From the NCBI GenBank assembly GCA_023227695.1, contig JALNVE010000016.1, forward strand, positions 1 through 19,656: a DNA stretch of 19,656 nucleotides. The letters run 5' to 3'. This document shows positions 8,531-17,403 of the stretch, one piece after another; within the stretch, counting starts at the first letter, position 1; each line of letters opens with the position of its first letter. The notes beneath the pieces are model-generated. The model was not told the DNA's origin, searched no databases, and worked only from the letters and a program-made list of their open reading frames with translations. Source of the DNA: Paludibacteraceae bacterium. GTDB lineage: Bacteria > Bacteroidota > Bacteroidia > Bacteroidales > Paludibacteraceae. The position numbers were made by a program, and so were the translations under genes.

Positions 8531-11500
8531 ATGAGTACGCAGATTTACAAAAAAACGATCAAAACGCTTTTAACATTCATATTTTTACAGCTTGGTATTC
8601 TAAACTTAAATGCTCAGATAACAGGAAGCCTAGATTGTGTAACAATGTGTTGTATGAACGACAGTGTAACCATCACTGCTAATTGTTCAGGCGGAAGCAA
8701 TCTGGTTTACAGATTCACTGTAGGCAATGTAATTGTACAACCCTACTCTTTCAACACATCTGTGAAGACCAAGATGACTGTGTCTGGTATACAAAACATC
8801 AAGGTGGACGTCTATTCTCAGGATGACCCAAGTTCACTCAAAGCTTTAGAAACTCAAATAGAGGTAAAAGCCAGACCTGCCATTAATGCAGGAGCTGATA
8901 TGGTATTATGTGAAGGAGAAACAGCCCTATTAGGTATGACCCCAGAAAATGGTGTTTCTTATAGTTGGTCTCCCATTCAAGGATTGGAGAATCCAAATTC
9001 CGCAAACACAGCTTTAGCTTCCAATTTTTCAGCAACATCTTCAGATGGCATCACCTACACTCTTACTGCAAAAATCAACGGGCTAAACACCTGCCTTTCT
9101 ACTGACGACGTAAAAGTCACGATGTACAACAAGCCTGCAGCTGATGCAGGAATCAACAAAATGGTATGTGAAGGAACAACGCTAGAATTAGGAATGTCGC
9201 CAATATTTGGAGTCAACTACAATTGGGAACCAGCTTCTGTTTTACAGAACTCAACGGTTTCTAATCCAACAACAAAAGCTCTAAGTTCTACGGTATCATT
9301 CACCATGACAGCCAGTTTAGCTGCATTGCCACGTTGTAAATCAACAGCATCTACAAACATTGAAGTAGTTCCTATTCCAAAGGCTAATGCAGGAGCAGAC
9401 ATGAATACATGTGTCAACACACAAGTTAGAATTGGTTCGTCCGAGCAAAATAACACCACCTACAGCTGGATTCCTGTGAACTACCTGGAAGATGCCAGTG
9501 TAGCAAGTCCAACGACAAACAAACTCAATGCTGGCATTTACGCATTCACGCTTACTGCAGCCTCAACAAAATTAGCATCATGTACATCTTCAGACGAAGT
9601 TGTTGTTACGGTATTGAACAAGCCAGTTGCGTATGCAGGTCCAAACCAAATTATATGCAAAGGAACAACCGCAACATTAGGAAGAGAACCCGACGAAGGT
9701 GTTTCTTACACTTGGTCTCCTCAAAATTTCGAAGATTATAAAGTTTCTAATCCTACAACAAAAAAACTGAATAACACAACAGACTTCACGGTAACTGCTA
9801 TTCTTAATGATTTGCCAAGTTGCTACTCTTCTGCAAAAGTAAGGGTAACCGTAAAAGAGAATCCTATTGTATATGCAGGTAATGACACACTTATCTGTGA
9901 ATCCACAACAGCACGACTAGGTAAAGGAACAGGAGATAATGATATCAACTACTTCTGGTCTCCAAACATGTTTGAAGACCCTAACGCAGTTACTCCTACA
10001 ACCAATGAATTGAACAGCACAACGAAATTTGTGGTAACAGCAGCAAGTATATCTTCACCTACTTGCATAAGCACGGATACAGTAGTTGTTACTGTCATCC
10101 CTAACGTAGAAATTAAAAGCATTACTGGAGGTAATTACTATTGCGACGGAGGTGATTTAACCAACAACATCGTCACTTTAGAAAATTCTTCAACGAATGC
10201 AAAATATGCATTATACAGAAACGGCGTTCAATATTCAGATTGGACTGCCGGAACCGGTAATAACATTATTTGGGACCGATTAATTAATGGAACATATACC
10301 GTTTTTGGACAGAATGAGATAGGATGTACAACAAGCATGAACGGAAGTGTCACCATTTCTAAATATGAACTTCCAAATGCAATAATTACAGCTACTCCCA
10401 ATGCCATCTGTTCAGGAAATGAAGTCACTGTCGACATCGCCTTCTCTGGTGTTCCTCCTTTTACATTTACATTAGAGAATACTAACGGCGAAAGAAATGA
10501 GATTACAACCAATCTTTCTTCCTACGAAATCAAAGCTAGTCCAATGGCAAATACCACTTGGAGAATACTAAAGCTTACTGATTACCGATGTGAGAATAAT
10601 TTCAAAGACTCCATTCCATCTACTACAGTAACATTATATTCAATTCCTACTACCAAGATTAAAACTGGAGATAAAAAATATGTATGTAAAGGTAGTTCCA
10701 TTGAGCTTTCTGTTGATTTTCCTTCTATCACCGAATCATACAAATGGAGTACTGGAGAAAACTCAACAAGCATCAATGTATCACCAATCATCACCTCTAC
10801 CTATTACCTCACAACTACTAGCGATAAAGGCTGTTCGTATGTGGATGATATAGAGATCTCAGTCCGTGAGTTACCAGAAGTAAGCATTGCCGGACTGAAA
10901 GAGAATCAAATCTATTGTTCGAACGAAGATTCTATTCTATTAACAGGAAATCCAGCTGGAGGAAGCTTCTACGGAGATGGCATCAGCAACGATTACTTTA
11001 TTCCTGGAAACGCAGTTGGAATCGGAACAGTAGGTTATGAATATACCGATATTTATGGTTGTAAAAACGACTCGGTAGCCAATGTATTTGTCAACCCTGC
11101 TCCTGTTGTAGAGTTTACAATTCCAGCTCTTGAATTCGGCGCTCCTTATAGAAAGAATTACACTTATTGTAATCCGCCATCAAGAGAAATCGTACTACAG
11201 GGTATTCCAAGAATGGATGAAGGAGTATGGACTCTTCACTCTGAAAATCCAAACAATTTAGGATCTACAATTATCCCAGGAATAAAAGGAAGCGCAATAC
11301 TTGATCAAACAGGCCCAGGTACCTATACCATCGAATATTCGTACACTGACAACAAGAACTGTTCAAGTTCCATCATCAAGCAATTGGAAATCAACGTAAA
11401 CGAACCGGAAGTGATAGATATGGGTGAATTAACATCCATGTCTGGTGACACTCTTTGTTCAAAAAGTGAGTACAATGAAATAAAAGCAGACTTAACAGGC

Positions 11501-14500
11501 GGTTATTTTACTTTTAGTAGCGAAATGCTCATTGAAGAGGATCCAGACAAAGGACTTCTAAAAATAAACCCATCATTCGCTCCCACAACTCCTAGTACAT
11601 ACGGAATTGGTTACACTTTTGAAGACATAAAAGGATGTCCTCACAATCTTTATAAAGAGATTTATATCACAAATCCTATTAATGTAAGGGAAATAAACCT
11701 AGGCACCTCTTATTGTATAACAGACTCTGTAGTTACTTTCTATTATAAGACTTATGCGAACTTTAAATCAAAAGGAATTGTAACCATCATCAGAGATGGA
11801 AAAGATACCGTTTGGACAGAGCCTATAGAGACTAACTTACAAATGACAGGAGATGTCAGCAATACCAAAAGAAGCCAAGATATCTACTTTAAACCATCTT
11901 GGGGTGCAGGCGTCTATACTGTCTCATACATCTATTCTGATGCCTATTGTGAAGGTATTCCTTACTCTGTAGAGGTAACAGTTCACGACCGTCCAATAGT
12001 TAATTTCACAATGCCGGCCGACTATTGTTACTTGGACACTGTCGCTCTTTCTGCAAGTCCAAATGGAGGTCTATTCTCTTTAAGATTGACTCCAGAAGAT
12101 ACTTTGATAACCAAATATCAAAAGGTGATTGACACAAAAGAGATAGGAAGCGGAAAGCGTACACTATATTATAATTATATAGATAAGTTCGGTTGCGCTA
12201 ATTCAGACACATTGAGTATCAACGTCAATGGAGTTGAGAGCGTGAACATTCTCAACTTGGAACCTGAATATTGCGAAAATAAGGGTGAAATTACCATTAC
12301 TGCATACCCTATTGAGTTTGGTACACCTACATTCACAAGTTCATTCAATGTATCCGGTTTCTTAACAGACTTAGGAGATGGTCATGCAAATATAGATCTC
12401 TCCACATTGAATTTCTTTGGCACTTACGATGTTATATACAACTACGCACAACAGTATGTAACAACAGAAGGAACCATAGAAACTTGTAACATGAAGACAT
12501 CTAAAACATTCACAGTTTTAGGTAAAAATGCAGATTTCACAGGTTACGAAGATAGAGATACCATTTGCGGATATGTTGATTCCATTTCTTTAGTTGGTAA
12601 TCAGAAAGGAATGGGTACATTTATACTCAGCGACCCAACTCTAGCGGTTGCTTTAAAAAACAATGGCGATGGAACTGCCATTCTCTACCCTAACAAACTG
12701 ATAGAAAAGGAATATTCCGTTACATATCATTACGACCATTATAATGATGCCGGAGTTCTCATCTGTAGTACAGAAAAGACAAAGAGATTCTTCGTTTCTC
12801 CGATCAGAGAATTCGAAGTCAAGACAAAATGTATGGATGAAAGCATCACGATCCAGTTAAGCGGAAGTGAGAAAAATGCAAAATACATACTTTATGCCAA
12901 TGCCTTTGCTGTTGATACCATCCAAGGAAACGGCGGTCCTATTGAATTCGATCCATTCTCTGGCGATGCTTATTGTAAAATTTATGCATTAAAAAGAGGT
13001 TGTCTAATGAAGTATGAGAAAGAATTCAAGATCAGACCGATGAAATTAAATGTGGAAAAAGAAAACATATCTTGTTATCATTACGATGACGGAAAGGCTA
13101 TCGCAATAGTGTCAGAAGGCGAATATCCATACGATTTCAAATGGTCTAACAGCAATGGATTCTCTTTAAAAGACTCACTTGCAACATCTCTCAAGCCTGG
13201 CAAATATTACTTCGAAGTAACAGATGCTATCGGATGTACTCTGTTCGACTCTGTAGACATCATTGAGCCAGATACGCTTGCTATTAAGATTGACGAGACA
13301 AACAATCCTCCTTGCGCAGGAGACAACTCTGGATATGCAAAAGCAATCGTCAGCGGTGGTTCACCAAACTACATATACGAATGGAAAAATCTGAACGATA
13401 ACGTCATAGTTGGAACAAACGGAGTTTTGTCTAACATCAAATCAGGTTCTTACTTAGTAACTGTAACAGACAAAAACGGTTGTAAGGCTTCAGACAGAGC
13501 TACTCTTGTTCAAAACGAACCTTTGAAAGTTACCATTGACGATATACAAAACAACACCTACTACGGCGAAGAGTTAGGATCCATCGCCATCAGCGTTTCC
13601 GGTGGTGCTGAACCTTATACTTACCAATGGAAAGGAGTCAGCATCACAGAGGAGAATATTGGAGATGAAGACATCCTGAATCTATATGCTGGTAATTACT
13701 TCCTTATTGTTACTGATGCCAATGGATGTACACTCGACACTGTAGCTACTGTAACTCAACCAGAAGAGTTGACTGTCATCGAAACCATCTCAGACTTAAG
13801 TTGCAACGGAAACAAATCTGGAGCAATTGACCTTTCGATAAAAGGAGGCCAACCCGAATTCTCTTTCATTTGGACAGGAGAAGACGGATTCACATCAGAC
13901 AAGCAAAACATCACTGATCTTTCTGCTGGTGTTTACAGTGTGAAAATCACAGATGCAAAAGGTAAGATATACCGTAATAGTTATGAAGTGAAAGAGCCTC
14001 GTGGCATCTTCATCAACACCCTATCCATCACAGATACAATTCTAAAATGTAACCATGATTCTCTTGGTATATTAAGCATCGAAGTTGTAGGAGGATTGAC
14101 ACCTTACAATATTGAATGGACATCCAATTCCATTCCTGTTGGAGAGAACAATGTTCTTACATACGAGAATTTGCCAGCAGACAACTATCAGGTAAAGGTT
14201 ACCGACTCCAAAGGATGTTCGGTGTGGAGATCTTACGTAATAACAGAACCTACTGCAATGACATTATCAGGAACAACCAATGACGTTTCTTGTCCTGACA
14301 AAAACGATGGTTCTATTATCATCTCCAACAATGGAGGCGTTTCTCCATATTCATACTTCTGGACTGGAGGCAATTCCAACTCTTCAAATAAGAATCAAAA
14401 TAAATTAGCTCCCGGACAATACCACATCATAGTAAACGACTACAACGGATGTTCAAAAGATACGCTATTCAACATTAAAGCTGCTGTTCAATCAACAGCA

Positions 14501-17365
14501 ACGCTTACCGCCAACGACAGAGCCTGTGCCGGCGACTCTGTAGAGATCCGTTTTGACTTTACCGGTATTCCTGGTTGGAACGTAAGTTACACCAATGGTA
14601 GTCAAAACTTCAGATTAACAACAGAAACCACACCTACCATCATAAAGGTTGCACCAAATAGCAACACAACTTACACCATCATTGGGGCTTCTGACGGAAA
14701 TTATTGTAATGCCGAATACTCAAGTGATGGAGTTGTCAAGATACTTCCTTCACCAGAAATCACATTGATAAAGACTCCTACTGACGTATGTCTAAACGAC
14801 AGCATTGAAGTTGAAGTTTATTTACAACAAGGTTCGTTTTGGAATATTGAATATAAAGAGGGCGAGGTTGTAAAGAAGATCAACAACATCACCTCTGCTC
14901 AATATAAATTCAACATCTACCCTACAAAAGAAGGCATCTTCAATTGTGAGATTACTGCTGTAGAAAATGAGTTCTGCAAAAAAGAGGTTAGCCTTAAATT
15001 TGCAGTAAACATTCATGGTTATCCGGATGTGGCAGTAACCACTTCACCTAATATCTGTCAAAACGAGCAGTCTAATATTCTTGTTAACTTCAAGGGCGAA
15101 GCTCCTTGGACACTGGAGTACTACATAGGCGACAAACAACGCGCAGATGTCTTCACTGAAGAATCAAGTTATATTAAAGATTACTTAGATAATAACACTG
15201 CATATCAATTTTTTGGCATTTCATCTGGATTTAAATGTAGGAAAGAGATTGACAAGAGAATTAATGTAGAGGTAAATAAACTTCCGGGCGATGCTGTTTC
15301 CATTAACGGACCAACTACCGCATGTAAAGGTACGACGATACGTTACACAACCACAGCTATTGCCAATGCAGAAACTTACCACTGGACACTGCCAGAAGGT
15401 ATTGAATTTGCAGGTGGTACAGGTTCTAACGATGTCATGTTATCTTTTACAGAAAATGCAGAATCCGGATTGATCACAGTAAGAGGAACTAATGATTGCG
15501 GATTTGGAAATTATGCATCCATTTATGTAAAAGTTCCTAAGATTGTGGGCAATGCAGGATCTATCGTAGCTCCTAACGAGGTCTGCAAAAATTCAGAACC
15601 AATCAGCATTACAACAAGCAGTATTGAGAATGCCACGACCTATATTTGGGAACTTCCTGCAGGATTTGAAATTACATTCGGTGACAGCACATCAGCCATC
15701 ATCGCTGCCCTCAATTGGGACGTCCAACCAGGAGCCATCTCTGTTTATGGTAAAAACGAATGCCATAGCAGTGATACCATAACAAGAAACATCAAGTTAC
15801 TTGCAGTACCAGAACCAGAAGCGGGTCCTTCTCTTACAACTGCATGTGAAAACAATATCACAATGGAAGCCAGAGATCCATCACCTAACGTTGGAACATG
15901 GAAATTGGCAGAAGGGCGAGGAATCATTTTAGAACCACACAACCCAAATACAAAGATCACAAGTTTAGGTTATGGTTCTAATAAGTTCTACTGGACAGTA
16001 AGTAACGGCAAATGTTCTGATGTCGATTCTACAATTGTCAACAACGTGAATGTAGACATGACTCAACCGGAATTTTACAATAAGGTAACATGTTCTGATA
16101 CTCTTACATTGAATGCTAACGCTCCTATGGTAGGAACAGGAGAATGGACTCAGGTTGGTGGAACGGGAAGTATTGAACAGACAGGACCAACCAGTGCATT
16201 CGTCTCCGACATCAGCATGACAACCAACAGCTACAGATGGAGAGTTTTCAATGAGATATGTTCTAAAGACACTTTGGTCATCGTTCAATCTAACAGCCCT
16301 TCACAATATGCATTTGCAGGAAATGACACTACCATCACAAAAGACAACATGATCATGCGTGCTAAGTTCAACATAGATGAGGTAGACGGAACATGGTCTG
16401 TCATCAACAGTGACGGTGCTACTATTGAAAATGCAAAAGCTCATGATACATACGTCAGCAACATGATGCCTGGCCTCAACGTTTTAAGATGGACTACCAT
16501 TTACAAAGGATGTACAGCATTCGATGAGGTAAATATCATCTACATAGAGGAACCAATTGCTGGAATAGGAGCTAACGTAACCAAAGGATGTGTTCCTTTA
16601 GAAGTTACATTCAGCAACAAGACAATCGGAGATGCATCCTTCTTCTGGAATTATGGAGACAGCACTCCTGTCCTCTTCGAAGAGGTTCCTGCTCCTCACG
16701 TGTTTAAGAAACCAGGCATTTACGAAGTCAAACTGATTGCCGTAGGAGAAAAAAAGACAGACAGTGCAACCATTGAGATTGAAGTAATAGACGCTGTAAA
16801 GGCAAAATTCAAGGCTTTGAAAGACACAATTTTCTTACCAGATGCAGAGGTTAGATTTATTAACCAAACAGTCGACGGACTTGCATGCAAATGGAATTTC
16901 GGAGATGGAACTTCTTCAGTAGACATCAATCCAACTCACGTATATCAGGCACAAGGAAACTTCAACATAACACTTTCTGTTGTTGATATTAACGGATGCA
17001 TCAGCGACTCTACCATCAGCATTTACGTTGCCAACATGTTCGTTGTATTTCCAAATGCATTCATTCCTGATATAGACAATGCCAACGGAGGAGAATACTC
17101 TTTGGAGATGGATAATCCTGAATATCGAAGCACAAAGGTCTTCTACCCTATTTGGAAAGGTGTTGACATAACGAAAGATTATACTCTTCAAATTTTCGAC
17201 CGTTGGGGTTCTATGATATATCAAAGCACAGACCTCATGAGAGGTTGGGATGGATATATTGATGGAGAGCTTGCCCCTCAGGGAATCTATGTTTACAAAG
17301 CTGTTGGAAGTTTTTCTGACGGAAAAGGATTTACAGAAACCGGTGAGGTTTCATTAATCAGATGA
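8531..17365 (+). CDS. Giant SprB-like repeat surface protein with T9SS type B (gliding-motility-associated) C-terminal domain
   Basis: 2944-residue exported surface protein, probably an adhesin or motility-type filament. A signal peptide (1-28, cleavage NA|Q) is followed by tandem domains: five Cys-containing Ig-like repeats of about 82 residues (118-525); about seven repeats with the pattern 'YC...L..GG.F...G.Y.I.Y.YTD..GC' (about 785-1425); six SprB repeats (1506-1986); two PKD-like domains (about 2252-2427); three 'G.W...N.C' repeats (about 2428-2675); two PKD domains (about 2678-2836; FFWNYGDSTP and KWNFGDGTSS); and a C-terminal gliding-motility/CHU_C domain (2837-2944; VVFPNAFIPD, IFDRWG, GWDGYIDG, APQGIYVYK). 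The last directs export by the type IX system. The sequence directly abuts a PorP/SprF gene, the usual partner of type B cargo. No enzyme domain is recognised. Gliding itself is not proven: Bacteroidales often keep such adhesins without gliding. Confidence 0.93.
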   Translation: MSTQIYKKTIKTLLTFIFLQLGILNLNAQITGSLDCVTMCCMNDSVTITANCSGGSNLVYRFTVGNVIVQPYSFNTSVKTKMTVSGIQNIKVDVYSQDDPSSLKALETQIEVKARPAINAGADMVLCEGETALLGMTPENGVSYSWSPIQGLENPNSANTALASNFSATSSDGITYTLTAKINGLNTCLSTDDVKVTMYNKPAADAGINKMVCEGTTLELGMSPIFGVNYNWEPASVLQNSTVSNPTTKALSSTVSFTMTASLAALPRCKSTASTNIEVVPIPKANAGADMNTCVNTQVRIGSSEQNNTTYSWIPVNYLEDASVASPTTNKLNAGIYAFTLTAASTKLASCTSSDEVVVTVLNKPVAYAGPNQIICKGTTATLGREPDEGVSYTWSPQNFEDYKVSNPTTKKLNNTTDFTVTAILNDLPSCYSSAKVRVTVKENPIVYAGNDTLICESTTARLGKGTGDNDINYFWSPNMFEDPNAVTPTTNELNSTTKFVVTAASISSPTCISTDTVVVTVIPNVEIKSITGGNYYCDGGDLTNNIVTLENSSTNAKYALYRNGVQYSDWTAGTGNNIIWDRLINGTYTVFGQNEIGCTTSMNGSVTISKYELPNAIITATPNAICSGNEVTVDIAFSGVPPFTFTLENTNGERNEITTNLSSYEIKASPMANTTWRILKLTDYRCENNFKDSIPSTTVTLYSIPTTKIKTGDKKYVCKGSSIELSVDFPSITESYKWSTGENSTSINVSPIITSTYYLTTTSDKGCSYVDDIEISVRELPEVSIAGLKENQIYCSNEDSILLTGNPAGGSFYGDGISNDYFIPGNAVGIGTVGYEYTDIYGCKNDSVANVFVNPAPVVEFTIPALEFGAPYRKNYTYCNPPSREIVLQGIPRMDEGVWTLHSENPNNLGSTIIPGIKGSAILDQTGPGTYTIEYSYTDNKNCSSSIIKQLEINVNEPEVIDMGELTSMSGDTLCSKSEYNEIKADLTGGYFTFSSEMLIEEDPDKGLLKINPSFAPTTPSTYGIGYTFEDIKGCPHNLYKEIYITNPINVREINLGTSYCITDSVVTFYYKTYANFKSKGIVTIIRDGKDTVWTEPIETNLQMTGDVSNTKRSQDIYFKPSWGAGVYTVSYIYSDAYCEGIPYSVEVTVHDRPIVNFTMPADYCYLDTVALSASPNGGLFSLRLTPEDTLITKYQKVIDTKEIGSGKRTLYYNYIDKFGCANSDTLSINVNGVESVNILNLEPEYCENKGEITITAYPIEFGTPTFTSSFNVSGFLTDLGDGHANIDLSTLNFFGTYDVIYNYAQQYVTTEGTIETCNMKTSKTFTVLGKNADFTGYEDRDTICGYVDSISLVGNQKGMGTFILSDPTLAVALKNNGDGTAILYPNKLIEKEYSVTYHYDHYNDAGVLICSTEKTKRFFVSPIREFEVKTKCMDESITIQLSGSEKNAKYILYANAFAVDTIQGNGGPIEFDPFSGDAYCKIYALKRGCLMKYEKEFKIRPMKLNVEKENISCYHYDDGKAIAIVSEGEYPYDFKWSNSNGFSLKDSLATSLKPGKYYFEVTDAIGCTLFDSVDIIEPDTLAIKIDETNNPPCAGDNSGYAKAIVSGGSPNYIYEWKNLNDNVIVGTNGVLSNIKSGSYLVTVTDKNGCKASDRATLVQNEPLKVTIDDIQNNTYYGEELGSIAISVSGGAEPYTYQWKGVSITEENIGDEDILNLYAGNYFLIVTDANGCTLDTVATVTQPEELTVIETISDLSCNGNKSGAIDLSIKGGQPEFSFIWTGEDGFTSDKQNITDLSAGVYSVKITDAKGKIYRNSYEVKEPRGIFINTLSITDTILKCNHDSLGILSIEVVGGLTPYNIEWTSNSIPVGENNVLTYENLPADNYQVKVTDSKGCSVWRSYVITEPTAMTLSGTTNDVSCPDKNDGSIIISNNGGVSPYSYFWTGGNSNSSNKNQNKLAPGQYHIIVNDYNGCSKDTLFNIKAAVQSTATLTANDRACAGDSVEIRFDFTGIPGWNVSYTNGSQNFRLTTETTPTIIKVAPNSNTTYTIIGASDGNYCNAEYSSDGVVKILPSPEITLIKTPTDVCLNDSIEVEVYLQQGSFWNIEYKEGEVVKKINNITSAQYKFNIYPTKEGIFNCEITAVENEFCKKEVSLKFAVNIHGYPDVAVTTSPNICQNEQSNILVNFKGEAPWTLEYYIGDKQRADVFTEESSYIKDYLDNNTAYQFFGISSGFKCRKEIDKRINVEVNKLPGDAVSINGPTTACKGTTIRYTTTAIANAETYHWTLPEGIEFAGGTGSNDVMLSFTENAESGLITVRGTNDCGFGNYASIYVKVPKIVGNAGSIVAPNEVCKNSEPISITTSSIENATTYIWELPAGFEITFGDSTSAIIAALNWDVQPGAISVYGKNECHSSDTITRNIKLLAVPEPEAGPSLTTACENNITMEARDPSPNVGTWKLAEGRGIILEPHNPNTKITSLGYGSNKFYWTVSNGKCSDVDSTIVNNVNVDMTQPEFYNKVTCSDTLTLNANAPMVGTGEWTQVGGTGSIEQTGPTSAFVSDISMTTNSYRWRVFNEICSKDTLVIVQSNSPSQYAFAGNDTTITKDNMIMRAKFNIDEVDGTWSVINSDGATIENAKAHDTYVSNMMPGLNVLRWTTIYKGCTAFDEVNIIYIEEPIAGIGANVTKGCVPLEVTFSNKTIGDASFFWNYGDSTPVLFEEVPAPHVFKKPGIYEVKLIAVGEKKTDSATIEIEVIDAVKAKFKALKDTIFLPDAEVRFINQTVDGLACKWNFGDGTSSVDINPTHVYQAQGNFNITLSVVDINGCISDSTISIYVANMFVVFPNAFIPDIDNANGGEYSLEMDNPEYRSTKVFYPIWKGVDITKDYTLQIFDRWGSMIYQSTDLMRGWDGYIDGELAPQGIYVYKAVGSFSDGKGFTETGEVSLIR
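8882..10105 (+). repeat. Five tandem Ig-like coding repeats (about 245 bp each)
   Basis: Protein repeats start at residues 118, 204, 285, 367 and 447 (bases 8882, 9140, 9383, 9629, 9869), each opening with a '.AG....C' motif, then '..LG', a Y.W.P strand, NPTT or similar, FT.TA, and a closing 'C.S'. Each unit has two cysteines at matching positions, suggesting one disulfide per domain. Units have clearly diverged, so this is an old expansion and not a recent DNA duplication. Confidence 0.85.
10880..12805 (+). repeat. About seven diverged tandem domains of 'YC...GG.F...Y.YTD..GC' type
   Basis: Units open with YCSNEDS, YCNPPSRE, LCSKSEYN, YCITDSV, YCYLDTV, YCENKGE and ICGYVDS. The first five close with Y.YTD..GC or a clear variant (GYEYTDIYGC, IEYSYTDNKNC, IGYTFEDIKGC, VSYIYSDAYC, LYYNYIDKFGC); the last two are more degenerate. 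Average length is about 90 residues. Boundaries are approximate. I recognise this pattern from other T9SS-exported Bacteroidota surface proteins but cannot name a family. Confidence 0.6.
13046..14488 (+). repeat. Six tandem SprB-type repeats
   Basis: Repeat units begin at residues 1506, 1588, 1670, 1751, 1831 and 1914 (bases 13046, 13292, 13538, 13781, 14021, 14270) and are 73-83 residues long. The shared pattern is C..D..G.I.I...GG..PY.Y.W, then LSAG.Y.V.VTD..GC, then a proline-containing linker (EPDTLAI, QPEELTV, EPTAMTL), typical of SprB repeats of gliding adhesins. Repeat 3 lacks the first cysteine and repeat 4 lacks the second. Confidence 0.88.
15284..15811 (+). repeat. Two tandem PKD-like domains in the giant protein
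   Basis: Two similar units, about residues 2252-2337 and 2338-2427, share GDAVSINGPTTACKG / GNAGSIVAPNEVCKN openings, an 'A.TY.W.LP.G.E' core and a closing 'I.V.G.N.CG/CH' strand. This is the pattern of the PKD-like family common near the C-terminus of Bacteroidota secreted proteins. Confidence 0.7.
15812..16555 (+). repeat. Three tandem 'G.W...G...L..N...W.V.N..C' domains
   Basis: Units of about 80-85 residues carry GTWKLAEGRG / GEWTQVGGTG / GTWSVINSDG, then KFYWTVSNGKC / SYRWRVFNEIC / VLRWTTIYKGC. The family has no name I can give with certainty, but the triplication just before the PKD domains is clear. Confidence 0.6.
17039..17362 (+). other. T9SS type B sorting domain (gliding motility-associated C-terminal domain)
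   Basis: The last 108 residues (2837-2944) match the CHU_C/gliding-associated C-terminal domain: VVFPNAFIPD at the start, TLQIFDRWGSMIY in the middle, GWDGYIDGELAPQGIYVYK near the end. Domains of this class route cargo to the type IX translocon and depend on a cognate PorP/SprF protein, which is encoded immediately downstream. Confidence 0.88.
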
Positions 17366-17403
17366 TAAAAGTGAGAAAAGAGGATGTGAAGTTGAACTTT
17401 AAA

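Noticed and set aside
8882..14488. Possible DNA-level repeat array (CRISPR-like or recent tandem duplication)
   Set aside because: The periodicity is at protein level within one open frame; DNA copies are strongly diverged and there are no short identical repeats with unique spacers.
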